DNA from: Adenophora triphylla var. japonica
Taxonomy: Eukaryota > Streptophyta > Magnoliopsida > Asterales > Campanulaceae
NCBI GenBank assembly: GCA_022495995.1
Contig: JAFEMH010003636.1
Location: 124,001 to 188,000, forward strand
DNA length: 64,000 nt
Direction of reading: 5' to 3'
Position numbers and translations under genes: made by a program. Below the pieces are notes generated by a model. It ran no database searches. It was not told where the DNA came from and worked only from the letters and a program-made list of their open reading frames with translations. Positions 46,133 to 58,769 of the stretch are shown here, in pieces. The stretch's first letter is position 1. Each line of letters opens with the position of its first letter.

Positions 46133-47049
46133 TGATCGCGCAGGAAAGCGTGCAAAGCTCAGTTCTTGTGTCCAGCAAATGATTGAGCTAGCTCCGGATC
46201 TGCACAGCACAAGAAATAAAGGGTGAAAGCTATGTAGGGGTCTTCCGGCAAGCCCCTCCGGCGTGAGAGTAAGATTATGGACTGGAAATATGGTGCAAAT
46301 ATTGTGGAGTGTGTGGGTATGGAAATATGCAGTAAGGCATTACCTTTTTCCATGTTATTACTCTCTTATTTATAGTTAGAAAGGTGGTATTAGGGTTTTC
46401 ACCAGAACCGTTGGATTGGATGGTCTCAGCCAGTTAGATCGGCTACGCCTTCTAGACGTACGCGTGTCACGGCTGGGATTGGTCCGTCTATGTAAGGACA
46501 ACTGCAGCTTCGACATTGATAAGCGGCTTGCCTTATAAGGGAAAGTCAACCTCTGTACCTTTTGTAGTTATTGCTTGAATGCGTGATTGCACGTATAACA
46601 AGGCCTTTGTGGCAGGTCTGTCATTATCCCAAATTAGCTAATTAATCAAGCTTGTTGAGGAAGCTTAATAGAAGAGACGACACTGGAAAGCTGTACGTCC
46701 AGTTGGTGTAAATCTCGCTTGAGGTATGACTCGTCGAGAGAGAGTTAGCCGTTCAATGGGCGCTTACTCTTGGAAGAGCGCCGGTTGGGGTCGAAGGAAG
46801 GCTCGTACGGTCGAAGGACGAGTGCCCGGTGGTGTGTCAACGGGCTAGAAGTTAGCCCTTCCATTAATGGTCGATGGCTCGTCGTTTGGATGGGCACAGT
46901 CGCTCGATGGCGGCATTGCCCGGCCGGTGTTGGACGGGCTATGGCCCAAGGCCTTGATACGATTCTTTGTGGTTGGTCCCTTGATGGGCCTATTGGGCCC
47001 AGGCTCGTAGTAAACGTTGGGCTCGGCCCGTCACAGATTATTCCGCTCG
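46133..47049 (-). repeat. 3' LTR of the Tat-type element
   Basis: It aligns end to end with 57346-58271, from GATCGCGC through GTGAGAGTAAGATTATGGACTG to GATTATTCCG. Shared landmarks include CCCCTCCGGCGTGAGAG and TTGATGGGCCTATTGGGCCC. Its minus-strand start is not canonical (CGAGCGG where the other copy has TGAACGG). Confidence 0.87.
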
Positions 47050-47339
47050 GTGGCCCCTGACTCATGGTCGTCTCGACGAGCGGGAGTTGTTATTTTCCCT
47101 CGAGCAACCCGTACGGCCGTCAATTTGAATTTTGAATTACGGTGACGTCGCGCGTAGGTGACGTGGGCGGCTGAGATCTCTTCTTGATTGCCGCGTGTCC
47201 TACGATGGGGACAAGTGTCTCGAAAATTGCGAGAGGGTATTTAATGCCCCTACTCATTGCCAGTTTGGTTTCCCCGAGGAATAAACCGTTCATCTTCCCC
47301 CAAATATAAAAACTTTCTTTCTTCATCATTTCAAACTTT

Positions 47340-50300
47340 CCAAACCCTTGATCGGTGAGAGCAAAGTAAGAGGCGATTTCCGGCCATACCGTGCAAACGC
47401 TTTCGGCGATATTATTTGTCTGGCTTCACCATCGTTAGATAATCCGGCGGCTTGGATTAGGAGCTTCTTCGATCTCGCCACCGGAATGAAACCATCCCGG
47501 AAAAACCATCTTCAAGCCCGTAGGAAACGTGTAATTTCTTCATTTGTTCTTCATTTTAAGGTTTTTCATTGGGTTTGTAGAGAGGCCAATCAAATGGGAC
47601 CAAGAACTATAAGCTTCGAGAGAGGTGTCAAGTTTGGCTTTGGGTTGAATCGAAGGGTTTATAAATGTGCCAAGGGGATTTGGAGGGAGATTCCTTTATT
47701 TGAGTGTTCTTGATCTTGGAGAAGTTCAATTTTGAGAATGAGCCCTTGGGGTTCCCGGATGGAGAAATCTAGGGGATTTTGAGGACGGTGACCCGATGGT
47801 AACTCCTTTCGGGTCGATGAGCGACTTGCCCACCCATGCTCGGAACCCACTATTCTTTGTCCCGTCGTGATTCAATTAGGGCTTTGGTCGTAGGGGAATC
47901 TAGGTCGCCATTAGGTAGGTCGTTGCCTACGGAAGTTAGGGCGATTCCCCTTTTTTATCTCCTTGTTTTGTAGAGATGGATCACACGGCCAGGCGTCTGA
48001 CCGGCCGGCCCCGGAGGTAAACGAGGCCGGCACGAGTGCTAGGGGTGAGCAGACGGTCGAGACCTACCATACATTCGTACAAGTTGGATCGGCCGACGAT
48101 GAGTTTGGAGGCGGGGCAAGAGGAAGATGGTCATTGCCTAAGATCGAGCTCGGGAAACAAGACGTCGGAAAGCAAATGATCGACGCCTACGGGGATCGTT
48201 TAGGGTCCGAGCTTCGACCTACAAGTTGGAGCATCTCGGTTTGGCGGAGTATGAGCCCCGTCGCCATTCCTTAGTGACCAGTAAGGAGAAGGTGGGCTTC
48301 TTTTACAAACAGTTTGAGTTCGGTCTAAGACTGCCTTTGGACCCCTTCATCAACGAATTCTTGGAGGACTCCGCTTGTGTGCCCATGGAAGTCAGTGCCA
48401 ATACCGTCAGAAATTTTATGCGGGTTTGCCATCGTATGCGAGATTCCTTGGCTACGAGCCATGCAGCAAGTGTTCGTCGATCTTATAGGACGACCAGGAA
48501 TACGGCCGAAAGGGAAAACGGCTGTTAGTGTGTCTTCGATCGAGACGCACGGAACTTTTTCTGGATATTCCAAATAAGGTGTATGGATGGGAGAACCACT
48601 TGATGCGGTGGAAAGCCGAGTAGGGTGGCGGTTTCCTTTCCCGAGAGGGCAACCGTCGATCGGTGATAGGCACATTTTCAAGCTCAGGTGGGCCGACGAG
48701 TGAAGGAAAAATCGACGAGGTTGCTAGATCTTGGATGGGTCTCGTACAAAGATATAGAGGCCTCACAATGGAGATACATCCGGGTGGTATGATGCCCAAA
48801 CCATCCGTAGGGCACGATCCTTTGGTGAAGATTGACTGGATGCATTATCTGGCTGGGTCGTCCGCGGGAGTTTGCTTTTAAAGATAATTGTTTGAAGCTG
48901 TGCGACGGCACGGGCGAGTCGTATTGAGGAGAGGCTGCGACCACCTTGAAATGAATGGGGGTTGGGCTCACTGCTATCTTTTTAATTTTACTCTTTGCTC
49001 GTCTCGTCGTTAGTAAAGACTAATCTCTTTTCCTTGGTTGTTTTGCGAGTCCTTACCCAAGGAGACGTGGATAAAATTGAAGCAAGGATCATGGACGGAG
49101 CCATCGAGCTAGTGATCGGGGTACCAAGAAGAAGGAGAGAGGCTGCGACCCTTGCCATACTCGATCGTCGGGAGAGGCGGGACGACGAGGAATGAGCAAC
49201 TCCCCAAAGATCCGGTGGTGCCATTAGATGATCGAGAGGGAGCCCGCCGTTGAGGGCTTAATATCTTTGAGGAGTCGTCAATCCAGCTTTGTTGTGCACT
49301 TTGAGAGCGAGGGATGGAGATTGATCAGTATGGAAGGCTGTTGGAGCTCGAGATGGCCGTTCTTGTGACGAGGCGAGCGCATTGAAGTGGAAAGCACGGA
49401 TTGAGCCCGAGCTCCGTGAGGTCGGCGCTCGTGCCTCCAAAAAGAAAAAAGTCATTTCGTTGACCCTCCCGGCGCGTCGGACCCATCAACTCCAGGGCGG
49501 ATGCTCCAAGCTCGTCTACGGCGGTCTTGTCTAAGGCGAGGCGAAGAGATGGCGACCTCCATTGCAGGCCTCTCGTATGGCTAGGATCCCTTATCTGCGA
49601 GAGGAATGGCAACGCGCTCTTCTTTGGGGGCGGCTCTGACAAGGCGTGGACGGGACGTTGAGTTGACAGTAGGATGAAGGAGGCCAATCTTACTCCCGAA
49701 ACCTTTCATGCCCGTCTAGGAGCTAATCGAGCGAGGTACTTTGCATTAAAGTTTACGTTTTCTCCGTCTCTTTATACTTGTGCTAACACTTTAGCTACAT
49801 TGCTGACTATAAATGCGATGATGGACGCCATGACGTCGGGCTATAGGGAGTGTCTTGGCCTTAGAGCTTCGGGGCAACGAGCGGCTAATGAAGGCGCGTC
49901 GGCGATAAGGGGACGGCGAGCAAAGCGAAGGAGGCGGAGACCGATGTCGGCGAGCTCGCACCTTGCCCGTGAGCTTTTGGTTAATGAAAAGGACAACCTT
50001 CTTAAGGAGATAGATGCCTTGAAGGAAGGAAAAACCAAAGGCGAGGGCGACTCGAAGGTGCTCTCGACGGTCTTCGCGTTTGTGAAGCTTCGTCTTGAGA
50101 AGTCGGCAGCCCGGATTGAGCGATGAAGGCGGCCGTGATCTTTGGCGCCCGAAGCCGGGCGTGATGCCGTCGACGACTTCAAGAAAAGTTAAGTGTCTTC
50201 AGCGGGTCACCACGCATGCTAGTGGGTTCTTCAAAGATGGGGCTAAACACGTGGCCGGGCGGCTTCTTGGACCTGCGATAAAAGATCTTCTCTCCGTCCA

Positions 50301-50740
50301 GGAAGTTGGCCGACCTTTGCACGGAGGAGGCTCGCGGCGACGAAGCACGCTCGGTCCATCCCCTGCGTCCACCTATCTTTTGCCCACGGCAATGATTTCC
50401 TTATCATAAGGGAGGACGACGCCCAGCCGGAAAAAGGCAGTGGCCCATCCCTGCCGTTGTCCACAGTAACTTTGGCGCTTATTACAAATACTTTATTGAA
50501 GACGGCCCGAGATCTGATGCGGCTCCTCGGGCGCCGGGCTCGGTGGATTCATTTTATTGAAGAAATTTTGTAATGTTTCCAAACAATGTTTCATTTTATT
50601 TGGTGGTGGTTCCAAACATTGTCCCAAAACAATTTTTAATTTTCGTAATGTAGTCGGCTTTGTTTCCTCGTTGTTTAGAGGGGTCGTACGTACAATATTT
50701 GCTCTATGTTTTAAGTTATTCAATGCCTTTGTGTTACGTT
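47340..50740 (+). pseudogene. Antisense ORF region of the Tat-type element, decayed
   Basis: Several plus-strand frames follow one another. The part at about 48226-48528 (KEKVGFFYKQFEFGLRLPLD, then PFINEFLEDSACVPMEVSAN) resembles the 'putative gypsy type transposon' domain found in extra ORFs of plant gypsy elements. Around 49674-50126 a charged, probably coiled-coil stretch occurs (LARELLVNEKDNLLKEIDAL). The whole is broken by frameshifts and has no single start. Function in the family is unknown. Confidence 0.55.
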
Positions 50741-51315
50741 AGTTAACTTTGTGTTAACGTAGATATGCACGTGATAACTTGTATTGAAGCGAGTGAGTTT
50801 GAGGACAAGTATGATTGGTCGTCGTTAGTGACGACCGGAATTTGGGTCGTCTAATATGGTCGACCTTTGTTCAAACTTGTATTTTCTCAACTTCTCGATG
50901 GCTCGTAGGAATAGTATGAAGGTCAATAGATTTTTGTTCGTAGACAAAGTTCTATAGGACGAGTCATCTATACCGTTATAGCGATCGACGAAGTCCGGCT
51001 CGTCTAACCTTTATACTTGGTTAAAGTAGATGCATTCGGCGAGTGCGGCTTCGTCCTAACCTTTATACTTGGTTAAAGTGCTAGAATTTGTGTCGTAGAA
51101 AATCAACAAAGCGACGATCTTTCATAAATAACTTTCTAGTAAAAAACGAGCTACGGGATTTATAAGTATCACGCTTACAATTTCCCAAAAACTTCAAATT
51201 TCACAAAATTACATAAGGAACCACAAGGTAGGTGCCACTAAGGGCTGGATGTTGTCGACGACCTCAAAAGTAGTATTTCATTAGGTGGTTGGCGTGCCAT
51301 GGATGCTTGAGACTT

Positions 51316-52460
51316 TCACCGTTCGGCTTTGCGAGGCGATAGGTTCCCTCTCGACCACACTTGTGACAATGTATGGTCCTTCCCAATTGGGGAGAGTTTG
51401 TTTTGACGGGCTTTGAGTCCCGTTGCTTCAATCTTTCTTAGTACGTAATTCACCCAGGCCTTAAAGAACCTTCTCTTCACCTTCTTGTCGTGATAAGCCT
51501 TGGTTTTCTTTTTGTAGTTCTCCATCCTTAATTGGGCATCCAATCTCCGTTCGTCTACGAGGTCCGGATCGACTTGTCGGTTGTGGATGTTCTTTTCTAC
51601 CTCGTACAAAGCAACTCGGTCCGTCGGCGGTGAAGTTCGGCGGGGGCCGTAGCCTCTGAGCCGTAAGCCAGAAGCAAATGGGGTTTCCCCGTAGGCCCCG
51701 GGTGGTTGTGCGGACGACCCGGAGGCGAGGGTAGTCCGTCCAACCATCTTGTATCTCTTCCTTCAGATTTTTGCACAAGAGCGAATAAGACGAGTTTATT
51801 AGGCCCGGCTTGCCCGTTGCCTTGGGGGTAGGCGACGGACGACTTGGAGTGTTTGACGCCCATCTGTTCAATTCTGCTCGAATTTTCTTGAAAGCGTAGG
51901 CCGTTGTCAAACGATCACCCTTGGGATTCGAAGCGACACCATATTGAGTCATGAATGAAGCTTAGGGCGTTGTTTTCCGTAATCTTGTTCAAGCCTTGGC
52001 CTCCACCCACTTTGAAAAGTAATCAGCCGCTACGATCACATATTTGACTCCTCCACTTGGCCGGCGGAAAAGGCCCAATCAGTCAACACCCACATATCAA
52101 ACGGCCGGGCGGCCAAGACGGGGTTTGCTCGGTTGTAGGCGGCTTGGGAAGGTCGGCGAAACGTTGGCAGGTGTCACACTTTTTTACAAACTGTTTGGCG
52201 TCTTCACGAAGGTGGGGCCAGTAGTATCCCATGGTTATGATTTTATCGGCCAGTGTACGGGCCCCAGGATGGCCTCCACATTCTCCCTGATGCACTTCGA
52301 ACAGCAATTGAACGACCTTGTCTGGATGAACGCACTTCAGCAATGGCCGGGTAATGGATCGTACTGTAGAGCTCTCCTTCGACGGCCAGTAAATCTGGCG
52401 ACTTCCTCTTTGCTCGTCTTGCCGAGACCTCGTCAGTTGGCAACTCCTCCCGTTCAATGA
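51316..52460 (-). pseudogene. Tat-type integrase, frameshifted
   Basis: The zinc-binding N-terminus is clear: HQGECGGHPGARTLADKI, then YYWPHLREDAKQF and CDTCQRFA (52083-52457). The catalytic core is poorly preserved over 51461-52080, with AYAFKKIRAELNRWASN and PTPKATGKPGLINSS among shifted pieces. C-terminal remnants extend to 51316. Confidence 0.78.
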
Positions 52461-52559
52461 ATGCCTTTAGCTCGTCGATCCAACATTTTGGGCCGTCTCC
52501 GATGCGAGAGGACCTTCACCCGTTCATAAGTGGTGATCTAAATAGGCAGTGATGGCCGT

Positions 52560-52960
52560 ATTCGTCTTCGGGAGTTGGTCAGTAGCTAGCTTTGAAAGTA
52601 GGTCGGCGTGCTCGTTGTTTTCTCGAGCGATCCTCTGTATGGCCCAAAATTCTAAACCTTGTATCAATTCTCAGACCAACGGGTGGTACTTGCGAGGGTG
52701 GAATCGACGACTTGATAATCTCCTCTCGCTTGGTTCACGATCAATTGAGAATCACGATTAAGAAATTTACCAATTTTTGTAGCTCCAAAGAAACACTTTG
52801 CATATTGATAGGTGCTACGAGTGCCTCGTACTCGGCACAGTTGTTTGATGCTTGAAACTTGAACCTCAAAACTTCTTCAAAAGCTGTCCCGCTTTACGGC
52901 TCAGCAAGAACGATCCTGCTCAGCCTCGAGTTCTTGGTGGGCGGACCCGTACGAAAAGAT
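52560..52960 (-). pseudogene. RNase H remnant of the Tat-type element
   Basis: The minus strand shows FQASNNCAEYEALVAPINM near 52800-52860, the conserved NN.AEYEAL block of gypsy RNase H, followed by broken pieces related to RIAREN.HAD near 52610. Confidence 0.65.
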
Positions 52961-53072
52961 TTTCCCAACATCCTACGGGCAAAACTAACTCCGCTTAACT
53001 TTGTTCGGCGACCTCCTTCCCCTTGTTCGGCGCCGTGGCTTCCTTTGATCGTCGTCGATGGTGAATGACGTT

Positions 53073-54380
53073 TCAACCAGAAGTACGCCGATGATTGAGC
53101 TTGCGGGGTCTTCCTCGTCTATACTCTATATCGAACTCGGTCGGCTCAATACTCCCGGTTGAGAAGACGACCGAGCTTCGGGGACGGTGCAAGATTTTGC
53201 GCGATGGGGCATTTGTATATACGGCGATGGGATGAGCGGAGAAGTATGCTCGTAGCTTTCGTCTTTGTAATGACGAGAGCGTAAGCGATCTTTTCCGCGT
53301 TAAAGTAACGGGTTTCAACATCGACAAAGCTTTGCGACGTAATAAACCGGCCTCTGTGTTCCTCCATCCTCCACGACCAATACGGCGCGACGGCCTTGTC
53401 ACTCGCCTTAGAGATAAACGTAAAGGTCTTCCCCTGCTACGGGGCTTTGGAGGAGTGGTGGGGAGCCAAGATATTCTTTCAAGCTTGTTTGAACGGCCAG
53501 GAACATTCGTCCGTCCATTTGAAATCCTTTGCACCTCGGAGAGCTTTAAAAAACGGGAGTGATCTCTCGGCGGACTTGGCAATAAAACGACCCAGGCCGC
53601 TACTGCTCGTCCATTTAGGCGCGAACCTCCTTGATGCTCGTAGGTTCGGCCATATCCATCAAAGCCTTGATTTTCTCGGGATTGGCTTCGATCCCCGTGA
53701 GAGAGCATAAATCCTAGGAACTTCCCACTGCGGCCAACTCAGAAACGCATTTAGCCGGGTTGAGGACCATGTCATTGGCTCGTAGGTTGGTGAATGTTTG
53801 TTCTAGGTCGTCGACGTGCTTCCTCTTTTTGATTTGGCGACCATATCATCAACGTACGCCTCAGGATTGTCGCCGATCTGGTCCTTGAACACCTTATTTA
53901 TCATCCTTTGGTAAGTGGCACCAGGCGTTTTTAAGCCAAGGCATCTTCGTATAAACGTAAGTTCCCCCGCCGCTTGAAAAATTTGTTTTGAATGTCCTCC
54001 TCGGCCCGTCTTGATTTGGTGATAGCCGGAGTAGGCATCGAAAGCTTAGAGTAGTATGGCCGGCTACGAGAATCGACGAGCTTGTCGATTCTTGGCGAGA
54101 TAAGCGTCCTTGGGACACGCCATGTTGGATCGGTAAAGTCGACACGCAATCTCCACTTCCCATTAGGTTTCTTCACAAGAACCACATTGGCTAACCAGGT
54201 TGTGAACCCAGCGTTCACGATGATTCCAGCACTTATCAATTTCTCAATCTCTTGCTTTATGGCAATCTCCTTTTCAGTTGAAAAAACACGACACCTTTGT
54301 TCCTTGAATTTCATAGTGGGATTCACTTTGAGCACGTGAAGCGCCACGTCTTCTCTAATGCCTTTCATATCTTCTACTCT
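53073..54380 (-). pseudogene. Tat-type reverse transcriptase, frameshifted
   Basis: The front part (53931-54368) has VNPTMKFKEQRCRVFS, EIEKLISAGIIV and ANVVLVKKPNGKWRLRVDF, the fingers of gypsy RT. Later parts appear in other frames, for example a degraded YVDDM-like region near 53840 (tacgctgat-type change) and the thumb/connection at 53073-53708. No continuous frame remains. Confidence 0.8.
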
Positions 54381-54839
54381 CCCAGAAAACGTCGAGGTTT
54401 TGTTTGAGTAGGGAGATTATCTCTTCCCTCTCCTCGGTGCACAAGCGAGACCCCGGTTTATTTTACGCTCGGGATAATCCGGGTGGATGACTAGTTCGAG
54501 TAGCTCGTCTGCGGCTTCATCTCGGGGCGTCGTCCACTAAAATCCCATGGACTCAATGACGATCTCCTTAATTTTCCTTCTCGGCTTACGGTGTCGGATC
54601 CGGTACCTCGTCGTCAATCGGCTTGTCCCGGGTCGGCCCCGATTCTTGGGCGACGAAGGTTGTGTTCTGCGGCTTTGTCGTTCGAGAATACTTCGTCAAA
54701 ATTTACGGATCTTCGACGCACTTGATCGTTGAGACATTGGCGTACGAGGTCGTCGTTTCTTTGATGGATTTTGAGAGCTTCACATTGTGATTTGGGTCGT
54801 CTATTTCGATAGTCCGTTTCGCCTTTAGCACGTGCTCTA

Positions 54840-55200
54840 GGAATTACGGGGCCGTCCCAACACACATCCGACTCCGGCACGTGAAGGAAATTTAACTCGT
54901 TGATGGGGAGGCGGCGACGATCCCAAAGTGGGCGGCTGGGCGGCCAGGATTGCATGATAATCAGCGACGACGTCGATCACTATGAAGGTTACGGTGCTTG
55001 ATTGTTCTCGAGGGTGTTCTCCAGATATCGGCGAGAGGCTAATTTGGCCTTTCGCGTCTACCCGATGATTGGTGAATCCTACAGACGACCTAAGTAAGGA
55101 CTTAGGCGGCGTCGGAGTAGACCCATTCGTTGGTAGACATTGTAAAATAGGATATCCTTGGGCTGCTCCGGTATCAATCAAGATTCTCAGTGACTCACAA
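54840..55200 (-). pseudogene. Tat-type protease remnant
   Basis: LIDTGAAQGYPIL near 55160 keeps the aspartic protease D-T-G triad, and VTFIVIDVVADYHAIL follows about 50 residues later, as in related elements. A frame change occurs between protease and RT. Confidence 0.72.
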
Positions 55201-55686
55201 TTATCAATGAAACCGAGGTATGACTAAGGTTTGTTGACGAGCTAATGGGTTGGTGGAAGCTCGTAGGGAAAGAAACTTATGACGTCGTTTGGAATTTCGA
55301 TTTACGGGGACGTGCGGGGCCTTCTTTAAATGGTAGATGGCGCTCTTAATCTGGTTCTTGCTCGTCTCCTCGAGAGATCACCGGGACCATTCTTGGGTTC
55401 CTGCAGGGCGCGTCGTCGTTAGCGATCGGTTGTGGCCGGCTGATGGTCCTTCCTTATATATTCCTCCGGTCGCCGGCGTCGATCCATCTTTGAATGATCT
55501 TTTTCAAACTAAAACATTCCTCGGTGTCGTGCCCCTTTGTCCACTGTGGTATTCACAATACTTGTTCATGTTCTTCTTTCCGCTTCCCGTTAGGGTTCAT
55601 GCTTCGGGCGGGCCGAAATCAACGTTGCTCAAAATTTACGCTCTGGAAACGGTAAGTGGAGTGTACGACTCAGGAACTTTCCGCTT

Positions 55687-57240
55687 TCACTTTGTTCTTT
55701 CCTTTTTCTCCGCCCTTATCCTTTTTGGACTTCGTCGCTTCGGCCTCGTCCACAGACTTTCCCTCTCTTTGTAACTTTCTTTCTTCGGCCTCGGCGACGG
55801 CGTCACGCCTTGGCGTAGAGGTCTTTGCGAGACTTGGCGGGTGGACTTGGAGCTCGTAGTCCGGGGTAGAGGAAAGGACGCCGTATACAAGCAATTTATT
55901 ATTTCTCTATCGGTTAGATCCTCATCAATTTGATCTACCAATTTCTTAAACCTCTTGAAGTAGTTCATTGAGCTTTCGGTAGTTCCTTGGGATATGTTCT
56001 TTGAGGTCGTTGGCGTCTTACGACGCTCTCCCGCCGTAGCAAACCTTCCTAAAAACTTCTTCCTCATCTGTTTCCAAGATTGATACTCCCCTTTGGTAGG
56101 CCTCTAAAGCCACCTCGAAGCGAGTCGACCAACGTGCTTGTGAGAGCCTTGCGCGTGACGTCGTCGTGGCCGAAGCTTTGCCGCCACGTACATCGTGCCT
56201 CAGGTGTAGTATGTGGTCCGTAGCGGCTGAGGTAGAGCCGTCGTATTGCTTAAGGTCGGGTAGTTTAAAGCACAGTTCAGGGGTCCAGGTTTCCAACATC
56301 CGGGGAGCGAGGGGATTCGCTAGTGCCGCCGTCGTCATCGAGTCGTCGCTGTCCACTTTATTCCTCTTGTTCCTCAACTCTTCCACTTGACGTTTCAACC
56401 TCAAAAAATTCTCTCATGTCTACCTCTCTGCCCGGGCAGTGGGGGATCCTATCTTGACGGGGCCCCGGGTAACGGTATTAGGCAGATTGCCTCTCGGTGG
56501 GGGCGGGCCGTCGTGAGATGGATCGTCCCCTATAGGCTGGGAGGTGGAGACGACCTATAAGATCTGGAAGGAAACCTCTCGTTCATGACGTGGAGATCGA
56601 GTTCTCTCTCTTTGGCTCGGCGCCCGTTCATTTCTTAATGACGGAGTGCAGCCAGACGACCGGACGACTTGATTCTGATAGCTTCAAGATTTTCGACGGA
56701 CGAGCTCCCTGTGAGCTCGAGCACCTCGGCTTCGTCGGCTATTTCTTGTGATCGGAGCTCCTTGGCTCCGTCTTTCATTGATGTGCTCCACTTAGATCAA
56801 GGCAGGGCACAACTTGCTCGTTTCCGGTGGCGGTCCGCTTCCACGACGACCGGCATTCTCTCTCTGGTTTCCTTCTCCTTCTTCCCGACGAGATTGTTTG
56901 ATGGGATGCACAGGGAGCTTGAGGAGCGGCCATATGGATTAGCTCGTCTTGGATTTGCAAGAACTCCACGAGGGCGTTAGCTCTCTCGACGAGGAAAGCC
57001 GCTCCGTCGAGATTAGGGTTAGAGGGACCTCCTGTATACCTTGCGAGTGTCTCGGGCCTCCTTTCTAGTGGAGGTCTCCTCGGCGCTCGGCGACGGGCCC
57101 CTTTTCTCTTCTTCTAGTTGCTTGAAGACCTGTACCATCAACCGTCCACTGTGACACTGGTAACCACTTAAGTTAGGGTTCCTAGGTGGTGAGGGTGGCC
57201 TAGGATTTTCTTCTTGAGGTGGTACGCCACTCATCTCCAG
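55687..57240 (-). pseudogene. Tat-type gag, frameshifted
   Basis: The likely start is the ATG near 57232 (MSGVPPQEENPRPPSPPRNP). The middle part (56018-56404) has TPELCFKLPDLKQYDGSTSA, the capsid entry motif. The end (55687-56067) has RKKFLGRFATAGERRKT, then SQGTTESSMNYFKRFKKLVD and QIDEDLTDREIINCL. At least three frames are used. Confidence 0.78.
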
Positions 57241-57345
57241 GTTGATTTCTTGTTTGTATGACCATCGGACACCATTTTTCCAAAGCTGCTCATTTGTATT
57301 TACGTAGGCGAAGATCACTAACACGTTTCCGGCAATGGAACCCAA

Positions 57346-58271
57346 TCGATCGCGCGGGAAGCGTCAAAGCTCGGTTCTTGTGTCCAGGAAATGATTGAGC
57401 TAGCTCAGGATCTGCGCGGCCAAGAAATAAAGGGTGAAAGCTGGCAGGGGTCTTCCAGCGAAGCCCCTCCGGCGTGAGAGTAAGATTATGGACTGCGGAA
57501 ATATGGTGCGAAATATTGTGGAGTGTGTGGGTATGGAAATATGCGGTAAGGCATTACCTTTTTCCATGTTATTACTCTCTTATTTATAGTTAGAAAGGTG
57601 GTATTAGGGTTTTCACGAGCAGTTGGATTGGATGGTCTCCAACCGTTAGATCGGCTACGCCTCCTAGATGTACACGTGTCGCGCCGGTATTGGTCCGTCT
57701 ATGTAAGGGACAACTGCAGCTTGACATCGATAAGTAGTTTGCCTTATAAGGGAAAGTCGACCTCTGTACCTTTTGTAGTTATTCTTGAATGCGTGATTGC
57801 ACGTATAACGAGGCTAGCAGCAGTGCATCATTATCCCAAATTAGCTAATTAATCAAGCTTGTTGAGGAAGCTTAATAGAGGAGACGACACAGGCATGCGT
57901 CCAGGTGGGTCGTCTCCTTGAGGTATGACTCGTCGAGAGAGAGTTAGCCGTTCAATGACGACGAGCCGCTCAATGACGACGCTTACTCTTGGAAGAGTGC
58001 CAGCTGGGGTCGAAGGAAGGCTCGTCCAGTCGAAGGACGAGTGTCAATTGGTGTGTCAACGGGCTAGAAGTTAGCCCTTCCATTAATGATCTGATGGCTC
58101 GTCGTTTGGATGGGCCTGGTCGCTCGGTGGCGACGACTGCCAACCAATGTTAGACGAGCTATGGTCCAAGGCCTTGATCCGATTCTTTGTGGTTGGTCCC
58201 TTGATGGGCCTATTGGGCCCCCAGGCTCGTAGTAAACGTTGGGCTCGGCCCATCACAGATTATTCCGTTCA
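57346..58271 (-). repeat. 5' LTR of the Tat-type element
   Basis: It starts TGAACGGAATAATC on the minus strand and ends GATCGA, followed by TTGGGTTCCATTGCCGG as the primer region. It pairs with 46133-47049 with scattered substitutions and small indels. Confidence 0.87.
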
Positions 58272-58284
58272 GATACAATTTTTA

Positions 58285-58450
58285 ATATGAGAGCGAACCT
58301 TGGCGCAACGATTAAGTTGCGGTAACCATAAGGTCACGAGTTCGAACTTTGACGAACAGCCTCTTGACAATTGTCAAAGAGAAGGCTCTAGCAAATGGTT
58401 CCCTCTCCCAACCCCCGCTTGGCACACCGGGGTTTATCCTTTGCCCTTTT
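58285..58450 (+). mobile_element. tRNA-derived SINE, Au-like, 166 bp
   Basis: A perfect 12-bp duplication ATACAATTTTTA lies at 58273-58284 and 58451-58462. Internal polymerase III boxes are visible: TTGGCGCAACGATTAAG (A box) and GGTCACGAGTTCGAAC (B box). GAACAGCCTCTTGAC and AAGAGAAGGCT resemble the body of plant Au SINEs, and it ends in TTTGCCCTTTT. Mobilised by LINE enzymes; no protein is encoded. Confidence 0.85.
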
Positions 58451-58462
58451 ATACAATTTTTA

Positions 58463-58769
58463 CTAAATGAAAATTACTCCCTAATTGGCAATTAGACCCA
58501 CATTATATTTTGCGGTACATTTGAACGACTCTCTTAACTTTCACTCCACTCTTCAACCTCATTACTTACAAAATTCATGAGCTTCCCCTTTACAGTACAA
58601 TTAACTGTTCTGCATTTCACAGCTACACCAGTCACCAGTAGAAAAAAAAAAGGCTTAATGCAAATTTAAAATAATACATTTAGAGCTTAGTTTCTACATA
58701 TCAAAAATCTCTAACAACCCAACTAACATTGGACCTCAGTTTCTGCATTAAAATAAAATTAAAAATAAG
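58463..58769. other. 3' flank and 3'UTR of NUP107
   Basis: No open frame of interest. The NUP107 stop codon is at 58770-58772, so transcript cleavage should lie here; AATAAAATTAAAAATAAG-like signals occur in the wrong position to decide on one site. Confidence 0.5.

Larger units (their letters stand above)
46133..58271 (-). mobile_element. Tat-type Ty3/gypsy element, 12.1 kb, with decayed antisense ORF
   Basis: LTRs at 46133-47049 and 57346-58271 flank gag, protease, RT, RNase H and integrase in gypsy order on the minus strand. About 4.3 kb between integrase and the 3' LTR carry plus-strand reading frames. Tat-lineage elements are known for long extra regions with additional, sometimes antisense, ORFs. 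All coding parts are broken by many small shifts. The element is GC-richer than its surroundings. No target duplication could be shown. Confidence 0.87.

Noticed and set aside
46745..47065. Long open frames on both strands inside the LTR
   Set aside because: GC-rich LTR sequence is open by chance; the same region in the second LTR is not conserved as coding.
58285..58350. Possible tRNA gene because of A and B box motifs
   Set aside because: The sequence does not fold as a cloverleaf with acceptor stem, and is bounded by a 12-bp duplication as a SINE.
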